A DNA stretch of 64,000 bases from JAMQPK01 sp963761975 (GTDB lineage: Bacteria > Acidobacteriota > Vicinamibacteria > Vicinamibacterales > JAMQPK01), in NCBI GenBank assembly GCA_963761975.1, contig CAVXIR010000004.1:558001-622000 (forward strand), read 5' to 3'. The position numbers and the translations under genes were made by a program. This document shows, one piece after another, positions 33,999 to 42,932 of the stretch. Within the stretch, counting starts at the first letter, position 1. Each line of letters opens with the position of its first letter. The notes beneath the pieces are model-generated. The model made no database searches. It worked only from the letters and a program-made list of their open reading frames with translations, and was not told the origin of the DNA.

Positions 33999-35377
33999 AT
34001 GGACCGAGCACACGACGCACACGGCGAGGACGCCCGTAAGGGGTTTCCGGTCCTGCGTCATGACGTCGCCGCGATCGACGTCGGCAGCGAGCAGCATTGG
34101 GTGTGTGCGCCGACGCGCACGGGAGAGGGGCACGAGGTCGCGGTGTTTGGTGCAACAACCCCGAGCCTCCAGCACGTCATCACCTGGTTGCAGCAACACG
34201 GCGTCACCGCCGTCGCGCTGGAGAGCACCGGCGTCTATTGGATTGTGCCGCACGAAATGCTCGAACGGGCCGGCTTCGAGGTACTGCTGGCCGACACCCG
34301 CCAATTGGCGCGCGTGCCCGGCCGGCCGAAGTCGGATCGACGCGACTGCGAATGGACCCAGCGGCTGTTTAGCTGCGGACTGCTGCGGGGCGCCTTCCGC
34401 CCGAGCGCGCAGCTCTGTCTGCTGCGCACGCTCATGCGCGACCGCACGACATTAATTGCCGAGCGGGGCGATTGGCTCCGGCGGATGCAGAAGAGCCTCG
34501 ATCAAATGAACGTGCGTGTCCATCGCGCGGTCTCCGATCTGGACGGTATCACCGGCATGGCCGATCGTGCGGGCGATTGTCGCCGGCGAACGCGACGCCC
34601 ACGCGTTGGCGGCCCTGCGCGACCCGCGCTGTCGTCAGAGCGAAGCGGAGATTGCCGCGCAATTAAGCGGCCACTGGCGCGCCGATCATCTCTTCAGTCT
34701 GCAGCAGGCACTCAAGATGTATGACACCATCACGGAACGGCTGCAGGACTATGACCGCGAGATCCAACGACAGTTGGCGGACATGATCCCGCCGGATCAG
34801 CGCGATGGTGCGGTGCCCCCGTGTCCACCCCACAAGGCACGGAAACTCAAAACGCGCGGACAGGAGCCCCTGCGCCAGGCCCTGTATCGCATGACCGGCG
34901 TCGATCTCACGACCATCGATGCCATTGGCGTCGACACGGTGAGTGTCGTCGTCAGCGAGTACGGGGCCGACTTGCGCGCCTTTCCCACGGAACAACATTT
35001 CGTCTCTCATATCCGACTGGCGCCGCATCAGGCGATCAGCGGCGGCAAACCGGTGAAGAACCGCAAAAAAAAGCCGGGCAGCGCCACGGCCCGTGTGGCG
35101 GCGGCATTGCGGATGGCCGCCGTCTCGATGCGCCATAGCGAGACCGCCCTCGGCGCGTACCTATCGACAGATTGCCCGCCGCGCCGGCGGCGATATCGCC
35201 GTCTTCGCCACCGCCCGCAAACTCGCGCAATATATCTACCGGCTCTTGCGCTGGGGCCAGCCGTACGTCGATGAAGGTGCAGCCGCCTACGATCGACGTT
35301 ACCAAACCGCTCGTGTCAATCGCTTGGCCCAAACCGCCAAGAACCTCGGCTATCAACTCGTTGCGGTGCACACGTAG
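33999..35377 (+). mobile_element. IS110-family (IS1111-like) transposase, broken by two frameshifts
   Basis: From ATG 33999 the N-terminal DEDD RuvC-like domain is complete: 'AAIDVGSEQHWV', 'ALESTGVYWI' and 'KSDRRDCEWTQRL' carry the acidic residues. Near 34550-34565 the frame shifts by one, going from 'LDGITGM' to 'PIVRAIVAGERDAHALAAL'. The C-terminal Tnp_20 part follows ('LTTIDAIGVDTVSVVVSEYG', 'ISGGKPVKNRKKK'). A second shift near 35160 leads to 'YRQIARRAGGDIAVFATARK' and 'GQPYVDEGAAAYDRRY'. Summed, the three frames give a nearly full-length enzyme of about 460 residues. It is inactive as read unless the shifts are sequence errors. IS110 elements lack typical terminal inverted repeats and use a bridge RNA from a noncoding end; I cannot place that RNA. 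Confidence 0.85.
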
Positions 35378-35475
35378 GTGCATTCATCAACCAGGAGTCA
35401 CAGACGAGGTGGGCGGCGGATTCAGTACGCCATCGTTTTCTTAAAAAAGCGCGCACGGTCATCGTGGCGCCACCG

Positions 35476-35511
35476 CGAACGCGGAACGTGGAAGAGGAAC
35501 CGTGGAACCAG
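35476..35511 (-). repeat. right arm of the inverted repeat around the IS110-type gene
   Basis: Read on the minus strand it begins 'ctggttccacggttcctctt' and ends 'gttccgcgttcg', paired with the arm at 33717. It abuts the 3' end of the hypothetical gene at 35521. Confidence 0.6.
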
Positions 35512-35520
35512 TGATACAAC

Positions 35521-36078
35521 TTATTTGCGACGTTGTTGATAGTCCTCGACGCTGATGTAGCCGAGCGTTTCGACAGACGCGCGCGCGGATGGAAGGTCGG
35601 AAAACACGCCGACGAGGTCCGGCGACACACCTTCCATCGCGCTCCCCTTCAACACGCAGGCAATATAGGCCTGCGCACCGGACGCGCTCTGTACTTTTGT
35701 GATCTGCCAGCTCTCGCCTTCACGGCCTTCCAACCTCTCTTCAGCGATCGCGGCATTGAGAAGCCGTCTTTCGATGCCGGTCAGCGGAGCGCCCTGGAGC
35801 AACTCGTCGAACCGAGTCAATGAACAGTGACGCTCGATGAGATCGATTTCTGATTTGCGTTCTTCGCACAGGTGTTCGTACTCGCTGAAGCGCAGGAGCA
35901 TACCCGAGTCGACTTCGGCAGACGGATCGCTCTTGACGCGCGTCCCGAGATAGAACTCGCCTCTCGCCCAACCGGCGCACAAACGCCGGCCGAGCGCTTC
36001 GACGGCGGCCCGATCGCTCACCCTCAGCGCGGTCAGCAGACTGTCAATGATTTGCTGTTGTGTGTCGCCCACACTCAT
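35521..36078 (-). CDS. hypothetical protein, probably cytoplasmic
   Basis: A 185-residue acidic protein, mostly helical, beginning 'MSVGDTQQQIIDSLLTAL'. The middle ('RFSEYEHLCEERKSEIDLIERHC') is coiled-coil-like. No signal peptide or membrane helix. It lies 18 bp downstream of the hybrid histidine kinase on the same strand, so it may be cotranscribed and connected with that signalling path. Family not recognised. Confidence 0.6.
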   Translation of the reverse strand: MSVGDTQQQIIDSLLTALRVSDRAAVEALGRRLCAGWARGEFYLGTRVKSDPSAEVDSGMLLRFSEYEHLCEERKSEIDLIERHCSLTRFDELLQGAPLTGIERRLLNAAIAEERLEGREGESWQITKVQSASGAQAYIACVLKGSAMEGVSPDLVGVFSDLPSARASVETLGYISVEDYQQRRK

Positions 36079-36096
36079 TATTGCGTCTCCGAAGTG

Positions 36097-38370
36097 TCAA
36101 CCGTCGACGTGCTCCTTCCCCAGGATCTCCTCGATATTCGCCAGGAGAGTCGCCGTCGTAAATGGCTTCGGCAGCAGATAGATGCTGGCGTCAGCCTGCG
36201 CGCCCTGCATCACCATGCTAGCCGGATAGCCCGACATGTAAAGCACCGGGAGCTCGGGACGGATCTGCTTAAGGCGATCGGCAAGCTCCGGGCCGCTCAG
36301 CTGCGGCATGACGACGTCGGTCACGAGCAGCGAGATAGTCTGGTCGGTGCCGGCGGCCAGCGACAAGGCACATTCCGGCGACGCGGCTTCGATGACCTGA
36401 AATCCGTGGCGCTGGAGCGCGATCTTCGCGAAGCGCCGGACTGCATCCTCATCTTCGACCAGGAGGATGGTTTTTCGACTGACCATCGCCGGCCCGGTCT
36501 TGGGACTGGTCTGGACAATCTCAGGAGCCAGACCCGACGCGGGCAGGAAGATACGAAACACCGTGCCCTGCCCTATCTCACTCTCTACCGTGATGAACCC
36601 ACCGAGTTGTTTGACGATGCTATAGACGGTCGAGAGACCGAGGCCCGTCCCTTTGCCGAGAGGCTTGGTCGTAAAGAACGGCTCGAACAGATGCTCTTTC
36701 GTGCCGGCGTCCATTCCCGTGCCGGTGTCGCGAATCGTCATCAGCACATGCGGACCTGTCGCGGCAACGGGAAGGCGATCTTTCTCGGTCGCGGCGCTCG
36801 TCAGGATGATCAGCGTCCCGCCCGATCCCATCGCATCGCGTGCGTTGAGCGAGAGGTTCATGATCACCTGCTCGACCTGGCCGGCATCGCCGACGATCGA
36901 TCGCAGGTTGGGGTCGAGCACCACCAGAACCTGGATGGATTCGCCGATGAGCCGCTCGAGCATCGGCTTCAGTCCTTCGATGACGGCATTGAGATTCAAG
37001 TCGCGCGGCTGGATGATCTGCCGTCGCCCGAACGCCAGAAGCCGGCGCACCAGTCCAGCCGAGCGCTCGGCCGCACGCTGCGCCTCTTTGAGATCGCCTG
37101 AGATCGGTTTGTCGTCGCCGATCTGTCGGAGGATCATGTCGATGTAGCCGATAATCGCGGTCAGGTTGTTGTTGAAGTCGTGAGCGATGCCGCCGGCGAG
37201 CCGGCCGATGGCTTCCATCTTCTGCGCGTTCGAGAGCTCGCTTTCCAGCCTTCGGCGCTCGGTGATATCGACGATGACACCGGTCGCCCCGGTGATGTTC
37301 TGCTTGTCATCGCGAAGTGGAACCGACCAGGCTTCGAACGTCAGATCCTGTACCTCGATCTGACTGCTGAACGACTCACCCAACAGCGCGCGTCGAACAT
37401 GCTGGCCAAGGCTGGTAAACGGTTGAATGCCGAGATCGGCGAGTCGGCGTCCCACCACTTCTTCGGGGGTCATTCCCAGCGCGTGCAACGCCTGACCCGC
37501 ACAAAACGTCGCGATGCCTTCGGAATTGCTCGCCCAGAGCACGAGCGGCAGATTCGCCATCACCACACGGAGACGCTGCTCGGTCGCGCGCAGTTCGTCC
37601 TCGGCGTGTTTGCGCGCGGTCATGTCGCGAGAAAGGCCGAGTACCGCTGTCACGTTTCCGCGTTCGTCTGGAATCGGCGCGAGCCAGGTGCTGAGCCACA
37701 CCTCCCGATCGAGATACATCGTCCGCCCCTCGGCGTAGAGCGGCTTCCCCTCGGTGAGGACGGTGCGAAGGTTGACGCCCTGCCGATCCGCCACTTCAGG
37801 CGGAAAAATCTCTGCTCGGCGCTTGCCGACGACGCGGTCGGGCGTCGTCTGAAGCTGCTCGGCTGCAGCCTGGTTGACATACTGGACGCGATCTTCGTGG
37901 TCGATGACGAAGATATGGTCCTGAGCGGCGGTGGTCAGTACGCGGTAGTAAGCCTCGCTCCGTCGCAGCGCGTCCTCGATTTGGCGTCGGCTGGTGATAT
38001 CGACGACGAAACAGACGAAGCCCGCCTCCCGTTCGGCGCCGGCTGACATGGGCGTGGCGGACACGATCGTCGAGATCGTGGAACCGTCCTTACGAAGAAA
38101 GGGAACCTCCGTCTGATACCCGGCGACACCACCGACCCCCTCGAAGCATTCGCGCACCCTAAGGTGTTCGCTCGAGGGAACATACGACAAAAGCTCGGCA
38201 CCCCGCATTTCAGCCGACGTATGGTCGAGCAGGGTCGCCATATGAGGGTTGACATACTGCGTGATGAGCGCTGCGTCGATAATCCAAACGCCTGTATTCA
38301 GGACGTCGAAGAATTCGTCTTGATCAGAACCGCGGCCTAGCATCCAGTTGCGAAAGGTGTCGAATGGCAT
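36097..38370 (-). CDS. PAS-domain hybrid sensor histidine kinase with C-terminal receiver
   Basis: ATG 38370 gives 757 residues; the open frame runs further upstream but enters repeat DNA and the divergent gene. Three PAS domains (about 15-125, 135-255, 260-375; 'FFDVLNTGVWIIDAALITQYVN', 'IFVIDHEDRVQYVNQAAAEQL', 'VLWASNSEGIATFCAG', abbreviated) precede a HisKA domain with H397 in 'GGIAHDFNNNLTAI'. An HATPase domain follows ('IVGDAGQVEQVIMNLSLNA', 'IRDTGTGM', 'GKGTGLGLSTV'), then a receiver with D685 in 'LLVTDVVMPQLSG'. No membrane segment is seen, so it senses a cytoplasmic signal. The N-box 'NLSLNARDAM' is complete. Confidence 0.9.
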   Translation of the reverse strand: MPFDTFRNWMLGRGSDQDEFFDVLNTGVWIIDAALITQYVNPHMATLLDHTSAEMRGAELLSYVPSSEHLRVRECFEGVGGVAGYQTEVPFLRKDGSTISTIVSATPMSAGAEREAGFVCFVVDITSRRQIEDALRRSEAYYRVLTTAAQDHIFVIDHEDRVQYVNQAAAEQLQTTPDRVVGKRRAEIFPPEVADRQGVNLRTVLTEGKPLYAEGRTMYLDREVWLSTWLAPIPDERGNVTAVLGLSRDMTARKHAEDELRATEQRLRVVMANLPLVLWASNSEGIATFCAGQALHALGMTPEEVVGRRLADLGIQPFTSLGQHVRRALLGESFSSQIEVQDLTFEAWSVPLRDDKQNITGATGVIVDITERRRLESELSNAQKMEAIGRLAGGIAHDFNNNLTAIIGYIDMILRQIGDDKPISGDLKEAQRAAERSAGLVRRLLAFGRRQIIQPRDLNLNAVIEGLKPMLERLIGESIQVLVVLDPNLRSIVGDAGQVEQVIMNLSLNARDAMGSGGTLIILTSAATEKDRLPVAATGPHVLMTIRDTGTGMDAGTKEHLFEPFFTTKPLGKGTGLGLSTVYSIVKQLGGFITVESEIGQGTVFRIFLPASGLAPEIVQTSPKTGPAMVSRKTILLVEDEDAVRRFAKIALQRHGFQVIEAASPECALSLAAGTDQTISLLVTDVVMPQLSGPELADRLKQIRPELPVLYMSGYPASMVMQGAQADASIYLLPKPFTTATLLANIEEILGKEHVDG

Positions 38371-38410
38371 CGTTGGGGGACGGGCGCATGCTATCAGATC
38401 GCCCGTTATC

Positions 38411-38443
38411 AAGGGATTGGGGATTAGGGATTGGGGATTAGGG
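38411..38443. repeat. low-complexity 'gggattagggattgg' tract
   Basis: Two and a half units lie in the gap between the divergent histidine kinase and metallo-beta-lactamase-fold genes. The same unit is translated inside addB at 28331. Confidence 0.7.
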
Positions 38444-38487
38444 CCCGAACGACTAACATGCCGTCTTTCCGCAACAAGGAGCCAGTC

Positions 38488-39396
38488 ATGAAGACCATCC
38501 GACATCCATTGGTCGTCCTCTGCCTCGCCGTCGTGTTTGCCGCCGCGGTCTCCGCCCAGCAGGACTTCAGCAAGGTCGAAATCAAGACGACCAACCTTGG
38601 CGGCAATGTCTACCAGCTCGAAGGACAGGGCGGCCATATCGGCGTGCTGGCGGGCCCGGACGGCGTGCTGATGGTCGACAGTCAGTTCGCGCCGCTGACG
38701 GAGAAGATTGTGGCCGCAATCAAGGCCATCAATCCCGGACCGATTCGGTTTCTGATCAACACACATGTGCACGGCGATCACACCGGCGGGAACGCGAACC
38801 TCGGCGCTCTGGGCGTCACCATCGTCGCGCGGCCGCAGTTGCGCGCACGGCTCGAGAACCCGAGCCCCGGTGCCGGTGGCGCGCCAGGAAAACCGGCCCC
38901 ACCGGCGGCGCTGCCGCGGCTGACCTACGACGCGCCGATGACGTTTCATCTCAACGGCGAACAGGTACAACTGGTTCCGATACCGGCCGCTCATACCGAC
39001 GGCGACACGCTCGTCAAGTTCGTCAACGCCGACGTGATTATGACCGGCGACTTCTACCGCTCGATGGGCTACCCCAACATCGATCGCGCGAACGGCGGGA
39101 CGTTGAGCGGAATGGTGGCAGGCCTCACGAAGATCGTCGAACTCGCCGGGCCGTCGACCAAAATCGTCCCGGGTCACGGCGCCGTCGTCGACAAGACCGC
39201 GGTTGCGGCACATCGCGACATGATCATCGCGCTGCGGGACAAGCTCGCGCCGATGGTGAAGAAGGGAATGACCGTGGAACAGGTCACCGCGGCAAAGCCC
39301 ACGGCGGACTTCGACGCGAAGGTACCAGGCATCGGCACGACCGGCGATCGATTCATCGGTCAGCTGCACGCGGAGCTGAGCGCGGGCGCGAAGTGA
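38488..39396 (+). CDS. exported metallo-beta-lactamase-fold hydrolase
   Basis: ATG 38488 starts a signal peptide ending 'AVSAQQ' and follows 'aaggag'; earlier in-frame ATGs lack this. The 302-residue protein has the zinc motif 'NTHVHGDHTGGN', later 'AAHTDGDTLV' and 'PGHGAVVD', completing the HxHxDH...H...D...H ligand set. It resembles the subclass B3-like/periplasmic MBL-fold enzymes common in acidobacteria. The substrate is unknown; beta-lactam hydrolysis is possible but not implied. Confidence 0.88.
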   Translation: MKTIRHPLVVLCLAVVFAAAVSAQQDFSKVEIKTTNLGGNVYQLEGQGGHIGVLAGPDGVLMVDSQFAPLTEKIVAAIKAINPGPIRFLINTHVHGDHTGGNANLGALGVTIVARPQLRARLENPSPGAGGAPGKPAPPAALPRLTYDAPMTFHLNGEQVQLVPIPAAHTDGDTLVKFVNADVIMTGDFYRSMGYPNIDRANGGTLSGMVAGLTKIVELAGPSTKIVPGHGAVVDKTAVAAHRDMIIALRDKLAPMVKKGMTVEQVTAAKPTADFDAKVPGIGTTGDRFIGQLHAELSAGAK

Positions 39397-39503
39397 TCGG
39401 TCCGCGCCGTATTCGCAGATTGTCAGATTCGAAGATTGTGAGATTGGTAAATGCTGCTATCTAATCTACCAATCTGCGAATCTGCGAATCTACCAATGCG
39501 GGC
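39397..39503. repeat. intergenic repeats of 'aatctgcg' and its inverse
   Basis: The gap holds 'attcgcagattgtcagatt' followed by the reverse orientation 'aatctgcgaatctgcgaat' after a short centre. It can fold into a long imperfect hairpin between convergent genes. The AT-rich motif is unlike the surrounding DNA. Confidence 0.55.
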
Positions 39504-40439
39504 CTACGGCTTCGGCGGACCCCAGTACGCAGGGTCCATCGCGAGCAGATCCGCGCGGTAGCTCACGCTGTTGGCCGTCGGGAAGTTGCTCGGGACTTTC
39601 TGCGTGACCGCGCCCGTTGCGGCCCATTCGGTGCCGCGCTGGGTGAGGACGACAAAATCGATCGAGCTCATCGCCAACACATCGTGCCCCATCGGGAGGT
39701 GCACGATTCGTCCACGCTCGAACGGCAGCACCATCACCATCGGCTCGTCGCGACCGGTGCCGCGATTCTTCGGATCGGCATAGGCCGTCGCGAGCACGGT
39801 CATGTTCTTGCCGGGCCCACGAAGGTTTGTGTACAGCTCGTCGGCGTGATGCATCCAGGTCTTCGGCAGACCTTTCATGATCGGATGGCTGGCGTCACGC
39901 GCTGTTACGAGAAATGGCAGCCGCGCGCCGTGCGCACCGGCCCGTCCGGGTGTCTCGTCTGATACCAGCTTTCCTTCCTTGAAGTACCAAAGCGGCCCAG
40001 ACTGCTCGGTGCGACCTCCCCAGCCGCCAACGCCAATCATGTCGTTGAACGCGGGCCAGTGCGGAAACGCGTTGTCGGCGCCGTGAATCAACACGACACC
40101 GCCGCCACCCTGCACGAATTGTTCGAACGACTTCTTGAGATCGTCGCCCCACTCCGGAGCCTTGCCGTCGATGCCGTTGTTGTAGTTCATCACGACGACG
40201 CGATACGCGGAGAAATCGGGTTTGAAGCTCGCGAACGCGGGGCTGGCAATCTCGGGAGCCGTGACGACGGTGGTATTGAACAGGCCGGTTTCGTCGAGCA
40301 CCTTCTTCAACACCGGTGTGGTCGCACGCCAGTCGTGATTGTTCTGGCCGTCCAGAAGCATCACCGAAATGCGACCCTGGCCGAGCGCGGCAGGCGCCAG
40401 CACCGCTCCAGCGCACAATATCGCGAGCACCGTTCTCAT
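39504..40439 (-). CDS. exported ThuA-like domain protein
   Basis: ATG 40439 follows AGAGG and opens a signal peptide ('MRTVLAILCAGAVLAPAALGQ' in part). The 311-residue protein has a ThuA fold, related to class I glutamine amidotransferases: 'VMLLDGQNNHDWRATTPVLKK', 'VVVMNYNN', 'GGGGVVLIHGADNAF', 'HPIMKGLP', 'HADELYTNLRG'. ThuA is linked to trehalose and disaccharide use; related proteins accompany PQQ dehydrogenases and cytochromes in acidobacteria and planctomycetes. It begins 14 bp after the PQQ dehydrogenase stop, so it is in that operon. The active-site Cys of amidotransferases is not apparent. Confidence 0.85.
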   Translation of the reverse strand: MRTVLAILCAGAVLAPAALGQGRISVMLLDGQNNHDWRATTPVLKKVLDETGLFNTTVVTAPEIASPAFASFKPDFSAYRVVVMNYNNGIDGKAPEWGDDLKKSFEQFVQGGGGVVLIHGADNAFPHWPAFNDMIGVGGWGGRTEQSGPLWYFKEGKLVSDETPGRAGAHGARLPFLVTARDASHPIMKGLPKTWMHHADELYTNLRGPGKNMTVLATAYADPKNRGTGRDEPMVMVLPFERGRIVHLPMGHDVLAMSSIDFVVLTQRGTEWAATGAVTQKVPSNFPTANSVSYRADLLAMDPAYWGPPKP

Positions 40440-40453
40440 CGCGCGACCTCTTT

Positions 40454-42000
40454 TCACCGCGCCTCCGGAAGCGCAAATGCGAACAGCGTGCTGCCGCCAC
40501 CAAAGAGCACGTACTGCCGACCGTCCAGTTCGTAGGAGATGGGTGAGTTGTTCACGCGGCCGATCGTCGAGTGCCACAGCGTGGTGCCATCGGATGTACG
40601 AGAGGGCCAGTGCATTGTTGTTGTTGTCGCCAGAGAACGAGAGACCGGTTGCCGTGGTCAATACACCGGCCCCGCCGGCGCCTTCACCGATGTCGTGACT
40701 CCACTTCACCTTCCCCGTCTTATAGTCGATGCCGCGGAGCGCCGCGCGCGAGTACACACTCGAGTTGGCGCCCGCCCAGCCGTACTCGCCGTGCTCCTTC
40801 TTGAAGAAGTAGATCCCCCACGCATCAACGGCACTGACGACGAGCAGACCCGTGGCCGGATCGAAACCCGGCGAGCGGTAGTTGGTCGCGCCGGCTTCGT
40901 TCGGCGCCACGAGACGACCATCGCGCTTGGGCTCTTTGTCGGGATGCGGGATCGGCCGACCATCCTTATCGATTTCCTTCGCCCAGTTGACCGCGGCGAA
41001 CGATGTCGTCACGAGACTCTTGCCGGTGACGCGATCGAGGACGAAGTAGTAACCGTTGCGCGACGCCTGCAGCACCATCTTGCGAGGCGTGCCGTTGAAG
41101 TCTCCATCGACGAGGACCGGCACCTCAGCCGCATCCCAGTCGTGTGTATCGTGCGGAGAGGCCTGAAATCCCCACTCGAGCGTGCCCGTGTCCGGATTGA
41201 TCGCCACGATGGCGCACGTCCATGGGTTGTCGCCGGGACGCGCTTCGCCATTGAGTACCGGTGTCGGGTTGCCAGTACCCACATACAGAAGATTCAAGGC
41301 GGGATCGTACGTGCCGGTCATCCACATCTGTCCGCCCGTGGCGCCGCCGGCGATCGAGCCGGGAGTGCCGGGAGGGGGCGTGCTGTAGAAAGTCCACTGG
41401 AGTTTGCCGGAATCGGGATCGTACAGACTTCAGCATCCCGGGCAGGTTGTCGAAATCGCCAGCCACGCCGACGATGACGTGATTACGGATGATCAACGGC
41501 GCGTTCGTCGACCAGAAGCCGCGCTTCGCGTCGGCAATCACGATGTCGTGCCGGATCTTGCCATCGCGCGCATCCAGACCGATAAGATGGGCGTCGGGCG
41601 TTGTAAAAAACACCAGGTCTTTGTAAACGGCGACGCCGCGCTGCCCGATATGGAATGCGTCGTTGGTCGGGTGCGTGTATCGCCACAGCTGGCGTGCCGA
41701 TCGCGCATCGATTGCCCACACATTGTCTGGCGCGGTGAGATAGATCACACCGTTCGCGAGAATCGGGCTCATCTTGAGCGATTGCGTCTGCCCCGTCTGA
41801 AACGCCCACGCCAGCGTGAGCTGATGGACGTTCTCTTGCGTAATTGCCGACAACTTCGTGTGGCGCTGTCCGGTGTAATCACCGTGGTACGTGAGCCAGC
41901 TGTCGACGGGCGGCTTCAACAACAGCGCGGGATCGACGCCTTGTGCTGCAACCGCCGCAACGAGCGCAATCATCAGAATTGCCGGTGTGACGATCCGCAT
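40454..42000 (-). pseudogene. PQQ-dependent dehydrogenase (no haem domain), two frameshifts
   Basis: ATG 42000 is placed by GGAAGG six bases upstream. A signal peptide ('...LVAAVAAQ') leads to a PQQ propeller: 'WLTYHGDYTGQRHTKLSAI', 'LAWAFQTGQTQSLKMSPI'. Near 41405-41440 the frame changes, from 'DFDNLPGMLK' to 'LYDPDSGKLQWTFYSTPPPG' and 'GGQMWMTGTYDPALN'. Near 40590-40625 it changes again, to 'SDGTTLWHSTIGRVNNSP' and 'GRQYVLFGGGSTLFAFALPE', ending at TGA 40454. Every blade is present in the joined product, about 515 residues, so sequence error is as likely as decay. The electron acceptor would be the two-haem cytochrome encoded just upstream. Confidence 0.8.
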
Positions 42001-42011
42001 GTGCATCCTTC

Positions 42012-42878
42012 CTATTTCAGCGATTGCAAGTAGGCAAAGACGTCGTGCATGTCTTTATCGGTGTACTTGCTCAGCTGATCGACGTGCGCTTGCAGTGGGT
42101 TGTCGATCGCGACGCGCACCTGCTTGACGGGCCACGAACGCGACCAACCGTTCGCATCTGTAATCACGATCGTAAATTCGTCAAGGCTCATCACCTTGCC
42201 TGTAACGACCTGTCCGTCGCGCGTCGTCACTGTGGCATTTGCCCTAGCGGGCGGTGGTCCCGCCTCACGCCCCGAGCCCGGATAGAGCAGGCGCTGCAAC
42301 AGGGCGAGCCCCTGATAACGTGCGCCGACTTTCGCGAAGTCGCCCGAGAGTGAGTGGCACTTTGCGCAGCCTCCCGCGTCGTTGAAGTATTGCCTGCCGG
42401 CTTCAGCGTTTCCGGTCTGCAGGTCTTCGACGGCGACAGAACGGCGGCCGCCTCCGAGCGTTTCTGCTTTCGTTTTCGCGTCGTGGATGAACGCAACAAT
42501 CGCCGCGATGTCGGTGTCACTCAGATTGGATCCCGGCATTCCCTTGTCGGGACGCCCTTCACGAATCAGCGGACCAAGCTTGTCTCCGCGAACGTCCTGG
42601 GCAACGACTGACGAGCGGATGAGATCTGGCCCCCTCTCAGTTCCGCCGGCATCGCGGCCGTGACAGGCGCCGCACTGTCCGATGTAGCGGGTCTCGCCGG
42701 CACGCACCTGCTCCGGCGGATACGTCTGCGGCGTGACAGTTGCAGGTGGACGCTTCGACGCAGGGCTTTCGCCAGCTCCACGTCCCTGCCCCGCCACGCG
42801 CGGGGTTGCCCAGGCGCACAGCAGAGCGGCTGCACCAACGGAAACCACGGAGTGGATTGCGTGTCGAAATCGAATCAT
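42012..42878 (-). CDS. exported dihaem cytochrome c
   Basis: The 288-residue protein has a signal peptide ending near 'RVAGQG' and two haem c motifs, 'CGACHGRD' and 'CAKCHSLSG'. Methionine ligands are likely in 'KGMPGSNLSD' for the first haem. The C-terminal ~100 residues carry 'TVTTRDGQVVTGKVMSLDEF', a small beta domain seen in cytochromes next to PQQ enzymes. It precedes the PQQ dehydrogenase by 12 bp, so it is the probable electron acceptor in the periplasm. Confidence 0.87.
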   Translation of the reverse strand: MIRFRHAIHSVVSVGAAALLCAWATPRVAGQGRGAGESPASKRPPATVTPQTYPPEQVRAGETRYIGQCGACHGRDAGGTERGPDLIRSSVVAQDVRGDKLGPLIREGRPDKGMPGSNLSDTDIAAIVAFIHDAKTKAETLGGGRRSVAVEDLQTGNAEAGRQYFNDAGGCAKCHSLSGDFAKVGARYQGLALLQRLLYPGSGREAGPPPARANATVTTRDGQVVTGKVMSLDEFTIVITDANGWSRSWPVKQVRVAIDNPLQAHVDQLSKYTDKDMHDVFAYLQSLK

Positions 42879-42932
42879 AGGGATCGACTAAACTTTCGGG
42901 TCGAGCGTAGCAGAACGGCGAGCACACTGGCA

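Noticed and set aside
38371..39369. Upstream extension of the histidine kinase frame
   Set aside because: The extension runs through a low-complexity repeat and then antisense to the metallo-beta-lactamase-fold gene; PAS homology begins just after ATG 38370.
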